NCBI GenBank assembly: GCA_964533965.1 | Contig: CAZHNN010000010.1 | Location: forward strand, 28,735-92,734 | Direction: 5' to 3' | DNA length: 64,000 nt | Source: RGIG3178 sp964533965 | GTDB lineage: Bacteria; Bacillota; Clostridia; Christensenellales; QAND01 | Shown: positions 50,474 to 59,639 of the stretch, piece by piece | Layout: every line of letters begins with the position of its first letter | Numbering within the stretch: the stretch's first letter is position 1 | Program-made: the position numbers and the translations under genes | The notes under the pieces: model-generated | What the model saw: the letters and a program-made list of their open reading frames with translations, nothing else | Told to the model about the DNA's origin: nothing | Database searches by the model: none

Positions 50474-52558
50474 TCAGTCTTCTTCTTCCTCTTCACGCTT
50501 GTAGGCGTCNNNNNNNNNNTGTGCAATGTTGGCAGGGACCTCTTCGTGACGGACGAACTCCATCTCGAACTCTCCCCTTGCCTGTGTCATGGATCTGAGA
50601 TCCGTCGCATACTTGAACACCTCGGCCAGCGGTACCTCTGCCACAACCTGCTGTTTGCCGCCTTCCATCGGGTTCATACCGAGAATGCGACCGCGGCGCT
50701 TGTTCATATCGCCGATGATATCGCCCATATAGCTGTCCGGTACCGTGATGGAGATCTTGTAGATCGGCTCAAGCAGCACCGGGTTTGCAGCGAGGCAGCC
50801 CTTGCGCAGCGACAAGCGCGCAGCCGTCTTGAACGCCATTTCGGAGGAGTCTACCGGATGGTAGCTGCCATCGTACAGCGTCGCCCGCAAGCCAACGATC
50901 GGGAAGCCCGCCAAAACGCCTCTTCCCAGGTTCTCGCGCAAGCCCTTTTCCACCGCAGGGATGAAGTTGCGCGGAACCACGCCGCCGACGATCTTATCGA
51001 CGAACTCAAATCCGTTAACTTCTACGAGCGGCTCGTACTCGATCCATACATGGCCGAACTGGCCGTGTCCGCCGGATTGCTTCTTGTGCCTGCCTTCGGC
51101 CTTCACGGGCTTACGGATGGTCTCGCGGTACGGAATGCGCGGGTCGGCCAACACGGCGTCCACACCGAACTTGTTCTTGAGTTTTTTAATGATGACCTCG
51201 AGATGCAATTCACCCATGCCGGACATGAGCGTCTCCAGCGTCTCTGGATCCTTGTATACCTTGAAAGTGGAATCTTCTTCCTCAAGCCGAGCCAGTCCAC
51301 CGAAAACCTTGTCTTCCTCGCCCTTTTTCGCAGCGGTAACAGCCAACGAGATACTGGGCTTGGGGAACTTGATCGGCGGCATCAGCACCTGCATAGCAGC
51401 ATCGCACAGCGTATCGCCGGTGTTCGTTGCCTGCAGTTTGGCAACGGCGCCGATGTCTCCGGCGCACAACTTCTCCAGGTCCACCTGCTTCTTGCCACGC
51501 ATGGTGTATACGGAGCTGATCTTTTCCGCCTTGCCGGAAATCGTATTCTGCAGCGTTACGCCGCCCTTGAGCGTGCCGGAATACACCCGAAGGATTGAAA
51601 GCTTGCCCACAAACGGGTCGGTGATCGTCTTGATAATCTGCGCCACCACCGGCTTGCTTTCATCACAGACGACTTCACGCTTCTCGTTCGTCCTGGCATC
51701 CAACGCCACAACCGCCGGCCTGTCGGCGGGCGAGGGCATCAGCGCGATGATCTGGTTCAACAGCACATCGATCAGCTGGCAGCCAATCGCAGCACCCGCG
51801 CACAGCGGGATGATCCGCCCGGATGCGATACCCTTGCGCATGGAGCTTACTATCTCCTCTTTGGTCAGCGTTTCGCCGCCAAAGTATTTTTCCAACAGCT
51901 CGTCATCGCTTTCCGCTGCGCATTCGACCAGCGCGTTGTAGCATTCTTCAAGCAGATCCGAAAGCTCCGAGGGCACGTCGGCGGCTTTATATCCCTTGCC
52001 ATCGACCATCATAGCCTTATGTTCAATTACGTCAACATAGCCTTTGATCTTCATGCCGCTCACGATCGGGATGACCACAGGGGCTACGCACGTTCCGAAA
52101 CGATTCTGCAAATCGTGCAGCGATTTTACGAAATCGGCATGCTCGCGGTCCATCTGGTTGATGAAGATCATCGCGGGCAACCCCATCGCTTTGCAGTTGG
52201 CAAGCGCCTTTTCGGTGCCTACCGCAACGCCGGACATCGCGCCTACCACAACGAGGCCTGCGTCTGCAAGGCGCAGAGCTTGTACCTGTTCGCCTTCAAA
52301 ATCGAAATAGCCGGGCGCGTCGATGACGTTGATCTTGCAGCCGCTCCATTCGACCGGTGCCAGTGCAGCGGATATGGAAATGGTGCGTTTGATCTCTTCC
52401 GCATCAAAATCCGTCGTGGTGTTTCCATCTTCCACGCGTCCCATGCGGTCGATTGCGCCGGTGTAAAACAACATGGCTTCGGCCAGCGTCGTCTTGCCTT
52501 CGCTGCCATGTCCGACCAAAGCGATGTTCCTGAGTTGTTCTGCGGAATATGGTTTCAT
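50474..52558 (-). CDS. EF-G-like GTPase (FusA2 type), interrupted by an assembly gap
   Basis: 694 aa including four undefined residues. It has the five-domain EF-G layout. GTPase motifs: G1 GHGSEGKTT, G2 region KRTISI, G3 DAPGYFDFEG (the usual catalytic histidine of DxPGH is tyrosine) and G4 NQMD. These deviations place it with EF-G-like paralogues rather than the main translocase. Domain IV ends near GEFEMEFVRHEEVPANIA, then an acidic C-terminus. The start is the ATG at 52558, with AAGGAGG 5 nt upstream. Ten Ns (50510-50519) interrupt the last 20 codons. The frame is consistent across them if the gap length is real. Its physiological role is unknown. Confidence 0.88.
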   Translation of the reverse strand: MKPYSAEQLRNIALVGHGSEGKTTLAEAMLFYTGAIDRMGRVEDGNTTTDFDAEEIKRTISISAALAPVEWSGCKINVIDAPGYFDFEGEQVQALRLADAGLVVVGAMSGVAVGTEKALANCKAMGLPAMIFINQMDREHADFVKSLHDLQNRFGTCVAPVVIPIVSGMKIKGYVDVIEHKAMMVDGKGYKAADVPSELSDLLEECYNALVECAAESDDELLEKYFGGETLTKEEIVSSMRKGIASGRIIPLCAGAAIGCQLIDVLLNQIIALMPSPADRPAVVALDARTNEKREVVCDESKPVVAQIIKTITDPFVGKLSILRVYSGTLKGGVTLQNTISGKAEKISSVYTMRGKKQVDLEKLCAGDIGAVAKLQATNTGDTLCDAAMQVLMPPIKFPKPSISLAVTAAKKGEEDKVFGGLARLEEEDSTFKVYKDPETLETLMSGMGELHLEVIIKKLKNKFGVDAVLADPRIPYRETIRKPVKAEGRHKKQSGGHGQFGHVWIEYEPLVEVNGFEFVDKIVGGVVPRNFIPAVEKGLRENLGRGVLAGFPIVGLRATLYDGSYHPVDSSEMAFKTAARLSLRKGCLAANPVLLEPIYKISITVPDSYMGDIIGDMNKRRGRILGMNPMEGGKQQVVAEVPLAEVFKYATDLRSMTQARGEFEMEFVRHEEVPANIAXXXXDAYKREEEEED
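50510..50519. other. Assembly gap (10 Ns)
   Basis: Ten undefined bases within the 3' end of the EF-G-like gene. The true length is unknown. A 10-nt gap keeps the flanking codons in one frame (IA-4 codons-DAYKREEEE), which suggests that the size is correct or coincidentally in phase. Confidence 0.95.
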
Positions 52559-53022
52559 CAAAGTCCTCCTTGCATGGATATCGCAGGGTACGCCGCGCCA
52601 AATTGCCGACCGAACAGATTCGGACGGCTTCAGCTGCCCTCCCTTTAGGGAACGACTGTTCAATGTGGAATGCCGGATAGGCGGGATGGTTTTGCGTCTG
52701 CAAGAAGTAAAATCACAGGAATAGCAGCGCTATTTCAAGATTTAGCGACAAAGCAGGGCACAAACTCCAGCCGTTTATACGACGTTCCGAATGAATCAGC
52801 GGTCCCGTAAGCCACGAATGGATATAGTATACCATAGAAGAGCAAAACGGAAAATCAAAAAGTAGCTGTTTTACGAAAAAATGCCTTGCAGAACAACAAT
52901 ATATGCCTCCGCTATGCGGCAAACAAGATGAGTTTCGTTGTTCCTGCGCCAAAATTCTTCTTATAAATGGGATGTACCGCTAAATAGCGATACATCCCAT
53001 TTTACTGCCTTCAAATCAATCA
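52559..53022. other. Intergenic stretch between nrdJ and the EF-G-like gene
   Basis: About 460 nt on the minus strand downstream of nrdJ. It holds an 18-bp inverted repeat (52965-53002, arms AAATGGGATGTA...TACATCCCATTT, one mismatch, 2-nt centre), probably the nrdJ terminator. An extended -10 (TGG TATACT, rc at 52826-52834) could drive the EF-G-like gene with a leader of about 260 nt. No coding frame is convincing. Confidence 0.55.
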
Positions 53023-55326
53023 TCAACCGCATTTGCTGTATCCGCAGCTGCGGCAAACGACACATCCTCCTTCGTGCTCCATCTCCTCGCCGCAATCCGG
53101 GCACAAGAGTCCCTTTTTGGTATCCTGGCGTCTGGGGCCCTTGCAGATGTCCTGTTGGCTGCAAAGCGAGCAGTTTTCCAGGCACGCATGGCGCTGTATG
53201 GCCATCTCTTCCATCGCCTGCAGGCCTATGCCCTGCTTGTTGGATTTTTGCAGCGCATACACCTTTTCGATAACACGTCCGATTGCATCCGGGCAGGACA
53301 AGACCTTCAGGCCCTTCTGGCGCAACGTGGAATGGCAGCGGATGCCGCGGAGCTGTTCGACCAGCGTGTCCACGTCCATGCCGGACCTTAGAGCCATCGA
53401 AACGAGCCGGCTGGTGGCTTCGCTCTGCGACGGGCATCCGCCCGCACGCCCAAGGTTTGCAAACACCTCGCAAATGCCCTCGTCATCGTAGTTCACGGTT
53501 ATATACAGGTTGCCGCAGCCGATCTTCACCTTTTCTGTGTAGCCGCAGGTCACATCGGGACGCGGACGCGGGCGGATCGAGCGGGCTTCGGGCTGTGCTT
53601 GCACAGCCTGTGTCTGTGCGGAACTTCCGATGTTCAGCACCTGCGATTCTCTGGACCCGTCACGGTAGATCGTGACGCCTTTGCAGCCAAGCTGGTAGGC
53701 GAGCATGTATACCTGCCGTACATCCTCCCTCGTTGCGGAATTCGGGAAGTTCACGGTCTTGGATACGGCGTTATCCACATACTTTTGGAAAGCGGCCTGC
53801 ATGCGGATGTGGTATTCGGGTGAAATGTCGTGCGCGGTAACGAACACGCGCTGCACCTCTTCAGGCACGCCCTGCACGTCGTGCACGGTGCCATGCTTGG
53901 CAATCTCTCGCATCAGGGCATCCGAGTAGAAGCCCATCTCCTTGGCCGTCTGCTCGAAAAACGGGTTGACTTCCGGCAACGCGTCGTTGTCCATAACATT
54001 GCGAACAAATGCCAGCGCGAACAGGGGTTCAACGCCGCTTGACGCCCCGCAGAAGATGCTGATCGTGCCGGTGGGCGCAATCGTCGTCGTGGTGGCATTT
54101 CTAAGCGGCACGCCCTTACTAAGAACGCTCTTGTCAAACGCCGGGAACGTTCCGCGCGTTTTGACAAGCTTTGCGGAAGCTTCCTTGCTGCAATCGTCGA
54201 TGTATTTCATCACGATCTCGGCGGTCTCGATCGCTTTGTCGGAGTTATAGGGTATCCGAAGCTTATAGAGCATGTCCGCGAAGCCCATCACGCCCAAACC
54301 GACTTTCCTGGTCTGCTTGGTCATCTCCGCGATCTTGGGAAGCGGATATTCGTTGACGTCGATCACATTGTCCAGAAAATGAACCGCCAGCTCCACAACG
54401 CTCTGCAGCTTTTCAAAATCCAGCACATAGCGGCCGTTCTTCTCCGTCAGCACCGCGTTTAAATTGATGGAACCGAGGTTGCAGCTTTCATACGGCAGCA
54501 ACGGCTGCTCGCCGCAAGGGTTGGTGCTCTCTATTTCGCCCAACTGTGGCACGGGGTTTTCAGCGTTGATGCGATCCAAAAACACGATGCCGGGCTCCCC
54601 GGTATTCCAGGACATCTCGACGATCAGATCGAACACGTCCTGCGCGTTCTGCATGCGCACGGTAGCGCCTGTGGACGGGTCGATCAACGGATAGCTGTCA
54701 CCGCGTTCCACGGCGCGCATGAATGCTTCGGTGATACCTACGGAGATGTTGAAATTCGTGATCTCCTTGGTATCCTGCTTGCAGGAGATGAACTCGAGTA
54801 TATCGGGATGATCGACGCGCAGAATGCCCATGTTGGCGCCGCGTCTCGTGCCACCCTGCTTGACGGCTTCAGTGGCCGCATTGAACACCTTCATAAAGCT
54901 GATGGGGCCCGATGCCACGCCCCCCGTGGATTTGACGGAAGCGCCCGCAGGCCGAAGCCTCGAGAACGAGAAGCCCGTGCCGCCGCCGCTCTTATGGATC
55001 AGCGCGGCGTTTTTCACCGCATCGAAGATATCCTCCATGGAATCCTTGATGGGCAGCACGAAACAAGCGGACAGCTGGCCCAAGGGGCGGCCCGCGTTCA
55101 TCAGCGTTGGAGAATTCGGCATGAAGGACATGCTCATCATGCTCTTGTAAAACGCGTCGGCAAGCGCATCCACATCCGCGTTGGGATCATACAGAAGATC
55201 GGCGCGAGCAACATGTTTTGCCACGCGGGTGAACATTCCCGGTATATCCTCCAGCAGATTTCCCTTTTCATCCTTGGCCAGATAACGGCGCTCCAACACA
55301 ATCTTTGCGTTTTCCGAAAACTCCAT
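53023..55326 (-). CDS. nrdJ: NrdJ, adenosylcobalamin-dependent (class II) ribonucleotide reductase
   Basis: 767 aa. Reduces ribonucleotides to deoxyribonucleotides using coenzyme B12 to make the thiyl radical, with no oxygen requirement. Landmarks: QLSACFVLPIKD (first redox cysteine), GGTRRGANMGIL, the radical-cysteine motif ESTNPCGEQPLLPYESCNLG, and APTGTISIFCGASSGVEP. The C-terminus carries a zinc-ribbon-like tail (LCPDCGEEMEHEGG then CRSCGYSKCG) that probably relays electrons. The ATG is preceded by GGGAGG. It is monocistronic. This implies a B12 supply or salvage. Confidence 0.96.
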   Translation of the reverse strand: MEFSENAKIVLERRYLAKDEKGNLLEDIPGMFTRVAKHVARADLLYDPNADVDALADAFYKSMMSMSFMPNSPTLMNAGRPLGQLSACFVLPIKDSMEDIFDAVKNAALIHKSGGGTGFSFSRLRPAGASVKSTGGVASGPISFMKVFNAATEAVKQGGTRRGANMGILRVDHPDILEFISCKQDTKEITNFNISVGITEAFMRAVERGDSYPLIDPSTGATVRMQNAQDVFDLIVEMSWNTGEPGIVFLDRINAENPVPQLGEIESTNPCGEQPLLPYESCNLGSINLNAVLTEKNGRYVLDFEKLQSVVELAVHFLDNVIDVNEYPLPKIAEMTKQTRKVGLGVMGFADMLYKLRIPYNSDKAIETAEIVMKYIDDCSKEASAKLVKTRGTFPAFDKSVLSKGVPLRNATTTTIAPTGTISIFCGASSGVEPLFALAFVRNVMDNDALPEVNPFFEQTAKEMGFYSDALMREIAKHGTVHDVQGVPEEVQRVFVTAHDISPEYHIRMQAAFQKYVDNAVSKTVNFPNSATREDVRQVYMLAYQLGCKGVTIYRDGSRESQVLNIGSSAQTQAVQAQPEARSIRPRPRPDVTCGYTEKVKIGCGNLYITVNYDDEGICEVFANLGRAGGCPSQSEATSRLVSMALRSGMDVDTLVEQLRGIRCHSTLRQKGLKVLSCPDAIGRVIEKVYALQKSNKQGIGLQAMEEMAIQRHACLENCSLCSQQDICKGPRRQDTKKGLLCPDCGEEMEHEGGCVVCRSCGYSKCG

Positions 55327-55650
55327 TTCTATTGCCTCCCTTGGCTACACAACCTATATCGTGTATTCGAATATTTAAAGCTACGCAAGATATTGTAGCA
55401 TTCCGGAAAAATCATGTAAATATGCCAATACAGATACATCGCGTTTCGGCTGTGTGCGAAAGCGCCTGTACTGCGCGTTTTTTACCAATTGCCAGAAAAT
55501 AAATTTCTGTTTAAATTTTGAAAGAAAAAAATAAGCCGCGAATAGTGTTTTCACGTAGGGATTAAACCAAAACACGGACAGGCCACTAGGATAATACATA
55601 CTGTTGGTTTAACAAGATGTTCAAGTGATATTACCATACATCCACATTAC
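55327..55650. other. nrdJ upstream region
   Basis: About 320 AT-rich nt. The stretch 55349-55364 (acaacctatatcgtgt) matches 12 of 16 positions of the NrdR box consensus and lies about 25 nt upstream of the nrdJ start. I looked for, and did not find, a cobalamin riboswitch B12 box. No gene was recognised. Confidence 0.4.
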
Positions 55651-56232
55651 TTATTCATTGTTTGATGGCGTTGGATAAAAGTCTAATTGTTCTAATAATG
55701 CATTCACATCACCCTCAAAGTTATAAAAGAAAGGTCTGTATTTTTTATCTAGCACCAGCAGAAATGGATTGCCTTGTTCTGGAAATAAAATGAAAACTTC
55801 ATCTACAGAGTTTATACTGTAATCTGTAAGCAGTGGGGTTTGTACCTTTATGGGAGGATTTAATGGAATTCTAACTATGTAACCTTTATCTGGAAACGCC
55901 TTAACCTTAACATATATACCTGTGATTCCATTAAGATAACCATTAGCTAATATTTGTATGGAAGTGCTAGGTTGAACTTTTTTTATTACTTCACCTTTTG
56001 TTATGTCAAAAATCTCGATATTTTTACTTTCAGGGCCTGATGTCTGTGTTGAAGCCACAAAAGTTACTAAACTGCTATCTATAAATTGGTTTGCTATACA
56101 AATCAGAGACTCATATTTTTCAGTCAATTCCACCCCATGAATATAACTGTAAATGTTGAAACCAAAGGAAAAGATTATACCAACAGCAAATAAAACCTTC
56201 ATCAATTTTCTGTTTATTCTAATTAACACCAT
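55651..56232 (-). CDS. Membrane-anchored protein of unknown function, AT-rich
   Basis: 193 aa. One membrane segment (about residues 11-30) anchors an outward domain of about 160 residues without a recognised fold; it looks beta-rich with IxVKVKAFPDKGY-type segments. GGGAGG lies 8 nt before the ATG. The gene and its surroundings (55.4-56.5 kb) are AT-rich relative to the housekeeping genes on both sides, which suggests acquisition. It could be a bacteriocin immunity-like or orphan surface protein; there is no direct evidence. Confidence 0.65.
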   Translation of the reverse strand: MVLIRINRKLMKVLFAVGIIFSFGFNIYSYIHGVELTEKYESLICIANQFIDSSLVTFVASTQTSGPESKNIEIFDITKGEVIKKVQPSTSIQILANGYLNGITGIYVKVKAFPDKGYIVRIPLNPPIKVQTPLLTDYSINSVDEVFILFPEQGNPFLLVLDKKYRPFFYNFEGDVNALLEQLDFYPTPSNNE

Positions 56233-56604
56233 GCTTAACGCCTCCCTAATAGTCTATAGTGAGGAGGTGGCAACTATTACCTCTCTTTTTTTGTGTAGGA
56301 ATTGTGATCCTATTTGTCCCCCCAGTATATTCTGCAATATCAAGTCTTTGAGCCTAAAGGTGACATAGGTGATTAATAAAATAATAAAAGGGCATCCATA
56401 TGGAGAATTACCCATTGGACACCCCTGCTTCATTGTCTGTTGAACTTTATTTTATTTTTATTTGTGGTACTTACACTATCCAATAAATTGAACCTGTCTG
56501 CACCATCCTGTAATTCAGAATCATAGAGATTACAACAATGCATTGTTTTGGGAAACCAAAATCCCTGTTTGAGCGCCCCAAAAGCGGCTTTTTTGGTTCA
56601 TCTT
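56233..56604. other. Intergenic stretch, AT-rich
   Basis: About 370 nt between murI and the membrane-protein gene. It carries the latter's ribosome binding site at one end. No gene, clean terminator or repeat was recognised. Confidence 0.6.
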
Positions 56605-57378
56605 CTATCGCATCAGGCGCTCATACAATGGTAAATACACAGCGGGGTCACCCGAAGTGAGATACTGTACCGTACCGCCGGATGTTCTCGGATTCTTCAG
56701 GACAAATTTCTCCAATATGCGGTTCAGCTGGTGCGCTGTGCCTTCGTTGCCGTCGATGATCTGTGTTTGAGGCCAGACTGTCTTCGCCAGCGTTGTGATG
56801 TTATCCCTGATGTGGATGAAGTGGGTGCATCCGAGCACTACCGCATCAATGCGCTCTTCGAGATAGGGCAAAAAATAGCCCTTGATGGCTTCGTCGACCT
56901 GCTCGCCTTCCACAATCCCGGCTTCAACGAGCTCCACTAGCTTCGGGCAGGGCAGCGGGATCATACGGTTCGCAACGCCACATTCCTCTATACGCATCTT
57001 GTACAGTGCTTGCTTTAAAGTAGCCGGGGTAGCCATCACAAGCGCTTTACCGCTTTTCAAAGCGGCCGCGGCAGGCCGTACGGCAGGTTCCATTGCGACA
57101 ATGGGAAGGGTGTATTTCTCGCGCACTGCCTGTACCGCAGCCGATGACGCCGTATTGCACGCGATGACGATGCTCTTGACGCCCATCTCCAAAAGTATAT
57201 CTACGCAGGCAAGCGTGAGCTCTTCGATCCTTTTCTGCGTCAGCACGCCGTAAGGCGCGTTCGCGTTGTCCCCGTAATAGATGAAATCCTCGCCCGGCAA
57301 TGCTTTGATCAGGTCTTTGAGCGTCGCTAACCCGCCCACGCCGGAGTCAAACACCCCTATGGGTGAACATTGCTGCAT
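56605..57378 (-). CDS. murI: MurI, glutamate racemase
   Basis: 257 aa. Makes D-glutamate for peptidoglycan. The two catalytic cysteines are C74 in ACNTASSAA and C184 in LGCTHF. D11 of GVFDSGVGGL and the YYGDNANAPYG loop bind substrate. It lies downstream of spoIIP on the same strand, separated by a 9-bp hairpin (CAGTACAAA / TTTGTACTG, 57413-57440) with no T-run on this strand. Confidence 0.96.
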   Translation of the reverse strand: MQQCSPIGVFDSGVGGLATLKDLIKALPGEDFIYYGDNANAPYGVLTQKRIEELTLACVDILLEMGVKSIVIACNTASSAAVQAVREKYTLPIVAMEPAVRPAAAALKSGKALVMATPATLKQALYKMRIEECGVANRMIPLPCPKLVELVEAGIVEGEQVDEAIKGYFLPYLEERIDAVVLGCTHFIHIRDNITTLAKTVWPQTQIIDGNEGTAHQLNRILEKFVLKNPRTSGGTVQYLTSGDPAVYLPLYERLMR

Positions 57379-57454
57379 ACAGATCCGCCGTCCTCATTTT
57401 TGTTTTATCTTACAGTACAAACCGCAAGCGATTTGTACTGCAAGGCTTTTTTCA

Positions 57455-58456
57455 TCATTGCACGGCGACGGTCTTGATGTCAAGCTTTTGCGTCAGCACA
57501 TTGAACAATGCCTCTGCCAGATACGGGACGGTGTTGAGCGCTTCCTGAAGGGTATTCTTGTTGTGTCCTATCTCGATGGCAAGCGCAGCGTCCGAGACAT
57601 GCTGGTTGTACCTGCCCGTCTTGACGCGCACGGGGCGGCAGAGGCCGGGGGCGATCTTATTGATCTCGGCGGTCAAAAGATCCGCGAGCGCTTTGTTCTT
57701 TTGCCAGTTCGGCTTTTCGGAAAAACCGGTGCCTGTGAGACCCTGCCCAGTGCCAACGACAAACATGATCTTTGCGCACTTCTTCCCGTCGATGGTAATG
57801 GAATCGTCGGTGCCGCCGCTGCCAGCGGAATCGCGATGGATGTCAAAGAAAACCGCAAGCGTGGAATAGGACTTCTTCGCCTTCTCGATGGTCTGCAGTG
57901 ATCTCTCGTAGCTTGTGGTATAGTATTTTCCCAGTTCGTGATCTGTGTTGTTAAAGTAGATCGGCAGCTTGTAGGTGTTCGCCATCAGTCCGGACAATGT
58001 TGAATTGACCTTGAGAATGTTGAAGTTCTTGTTCACCGTGTTCGAATTGGGCAGTTCCGCGTACACCTCGCCATCCACCTTTTTGTAACACTCGTCGGAG
58101 TGGGTGGAGTAGAGCATGATGACGGGCCCGGTCTTGGTAGTAACGATCGGCGTCACTTCAGAGCCGCTTGATTCAGCCTGTGTCGGCGTGGGCATCGGCC
58201 AATCCGGATCGGATAAAGACGCCCTCACCTTATTGGTATCGATTTTGATGCCCGGCAATTCAATGGCATATAGATTGGCAGCCCAATCCCCGGGCGCCGC
58301 CGCCTGAACGTCCGTCTGTGGGCTATATGTGCTGCCGGTTTGTGGGTCGTATTTGAGTATGGTAAAGCCCAAAAGACTTACGGCAAAGAGCGCTGCCGCC
58401 AGCAGTATCGCGGCTCCTTTGCCTGTGAACGCTCCGGACTGTTGGTTCCTTCGCAT
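57455..58456 (-). CDS. spoIIP: SpoIIP, stage II sporulation peptidoglycan hydrolase
   Basis: 333 aa. Amidase/endopeptidase that, with SpoIID and SpoIIM, thins the septal wall during engulfment. One N-terminal membrane segment (about 15-36), then a linker, then the SpoIIP domain with LYSTHSDECY, FFDIHRDS and IEIGHNKNT, the zinc and catalytic residues. I start at the ATG at 58456, 6 nt from GGGAGGG; an ATG at 58462 sits on the binding site itself. That site is inside a perfect 10-bp hairpin (58461-58495), so translation may be regulated. It follows gpr on the same strand, a conserved arrangement in spore formers. Confidence 0.95.
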   Translation of the reverse strand: MRRNQQSGAFTGKGAAILLAAALFAVSLLGFTILKYDPQTGSTYSPQTDVQAAAPGDWAANLYAIELPGIKIDTNKVRASLSDPDWPMPTPTQAESSGSEVTPIVTTKTGPVIMLYSTHSDECYKKVDGEVYAELPNSNTVNKNFNILKVNSTLSGLMANTYKLPIYFNNTDHELGKYYTTSYERSLQTIEKAKKSYSTLAVFFDIHRDSAGSGGTDDSITIDGKKCAKIMFVVGTGQGLTGTGFSEKPNWQKNKALADLLTAEINKIAPGLCRPVRVKTGRYNQHVSDAALAIEIGHNKNTLQEALNTVPYLAEALFNVLTQKLDIKTVAVQ

Positions 58457-58460
58457 AAAC

Positions 58461-58495
58461 ATCCCTCCCCAACAGCGTATGCGATGGGGAGGGAT
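58461..58495 (-). promoter_or_regulatory. Hairpin sequestering the spoIIP ribosome binding site
   Basis: Perfect 10-bp inverted repeat ATCCCTCCCC-15 nt-GGGGAGGGAT, immediately upstream of spoIIP on the minus strand. The 3' arm is the Shine-Dalgarno sequence and runs into the first possible ATG. It has no T-run, so it is unlikely to be a terminator for gpr. Confidence 0.6.
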
Positions 58496-58547
58496 ATCTA
58501 TTCTGATTCGAGTACAAAGGCAGCCTTATGGTCTTTTTGAATAATTT

Positions 58548-59444
58548 CTATGATGTTATCAAATCCACAGCTTCGCTATAAGCCAAATCTCCGTGGAGCG
58601 CCATATTGAGCCCTGTCGACAGTACTTTGGAGCAGTTGGCAGCCAGCATGTCGATGTCCTTGGGCGTAACGAACAGGTCTTCGCAGGCATCCAGCATCTT
58701 CTGCACATTCCCCATGCCGCTCTGCTGTGCCAGATCCTCCACGATCGTGCGCGCATGCACCACCATTGGAACGCCGACAGCGTACACCGGCACGCCCAGC
58801 AATGCCTGATCCAGCCTTGGGCGGTTGTTTCCCACGCCTGCGCCGGGTGCGATGCCCGTATCTGAAAGCTGCACGGTTGTCGTCAATCTCTGCGGCGAAA
58901 GAGCCGCCAACGAGTCGATCGCGATCACGCAGGAAGGCTTGATCTCCTTGACAAGCGCGTCGATGACTTCGCCCGACTCGAGGCCGGTATCTCCGAGAAC
59001 GCCGGGCGCAATAGCCGCGACGACACTCGCACGCTCATCTATCTTATCCGGAAGCAACGAAAACAGATGCCTTGTGACAAGCACATCCTCCACGGTGCGC
59101 GGACCGATGCTGTCCGGCGTGATGGCGCGGTTTCCTAGGCCCACGATCAGCGCAGGGGCTTCGCGCGTCACTTTCACCTTTTCCATCAAAATGCCCATCA
59201 TCGAGGCAAGTGCCTTGGCGCAATCCTCGATCACCTCGGGATCGCCATCGCGCAGCTCCGGCGCATGCAGCGTGATATACATGCCCTTGGGCTTGTTTAA
59301 GGCTTTTTCCCCTTCCTCGTTCTCTACGATAACGCGTTCGACGTGAACGTGATTCGAAAAATCCTTTTCCTCAAACGAAACGCCGTTTGGCAAACGCGGC
59401 GTCTGCTTAGCAAGTTCCACCGCAAGATCTGTACGACTGTTCAT
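58548..59444 (-). CDS. gpr: Gpr, germination protease for small acid-soluble spore proteins
   Basis: 298 aa. Degrades SASPs when spores germinate. It is made as a zymogen in the forespore and self-cleaves near its N-terminus. The sequence opens NSRTDLAVE, close to the conserved processing region. Catalytic-core features are LIVGLGNRAITPDSIGP, IAPGVLGDTG and IAIDSLAALSPQRL, with the catalytic Asp in the last. AAGGAGG lies 6 nt before the ATG. Together with spoIIP it shows that the organism belongs to a spore-forming lineage. Confidence 0.96.
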   Translation of the reverse strand: MNSRTDLAVELAKQTPRLPNGVSFEEKDFSNHVHVERVIVENEEGEKALNKPKGMYITLHAPELRDGDPEVIEDCAKALASMMGILMEKVKVTREAPALIVGLGNRAITPDSIGPRTVEDVLVTRHLFSLLPDKIDERASVVAAIAPGVLGDTGLESGEVIDALVKEIKPSCVIAIDSLAALSPQRLTTTVQLSDTGIAPGAGVGNNRPRLDQALLGVPVYAVGVPMVVHARTIVEDLAQQSGMGNVQKMLDACEDLFVTPKDIDMLAANCSKVLSTGLNMALHGDLAYSEAVDLITS

Positions 59445-59574
59445 CCTATCTCCTCCTTCTCCGCTATGTTGCCCGAAATCATCCGTCGCATGAAAAAAGC
59501 TGCCTTTTTCTTTTCAAACACCTTGGATTGGGAGTTGCCTGCGTTCAATCGATTGGTTTTATTGGATATTTTCC

Positions 59575-59603
59575 TTGCAATAAAACTTTTGCCATGGTAG
59601 AAT
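59575..59603 (+). promoter_or_regulatory. Promoter of rpsT
   Basis: TTGCAA (59575-59580), 17-nt spacer and TAGAAT (59598-59603), each one or two bases off consensus. The leader is about 30 nt. Confidence 0.65.
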
Positions 59604-59639
59604 GACGTTTGTCAAATGAGCCTCGGGAGGTGAAACACA

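Noticed and set aside
55327..55650. Cobalamin riboswitch upstream of nrdJ
   Set aside because: Expected for a B12-dependent enzyme, but no B12 box or matching stem set is visible.
57413..57452. Terminator between spoIIP and murI
   Set aside because: The hairpin is real, but its T-run is on the plus strand, where there is no gene. On the minus strand it is not followed by Ts.
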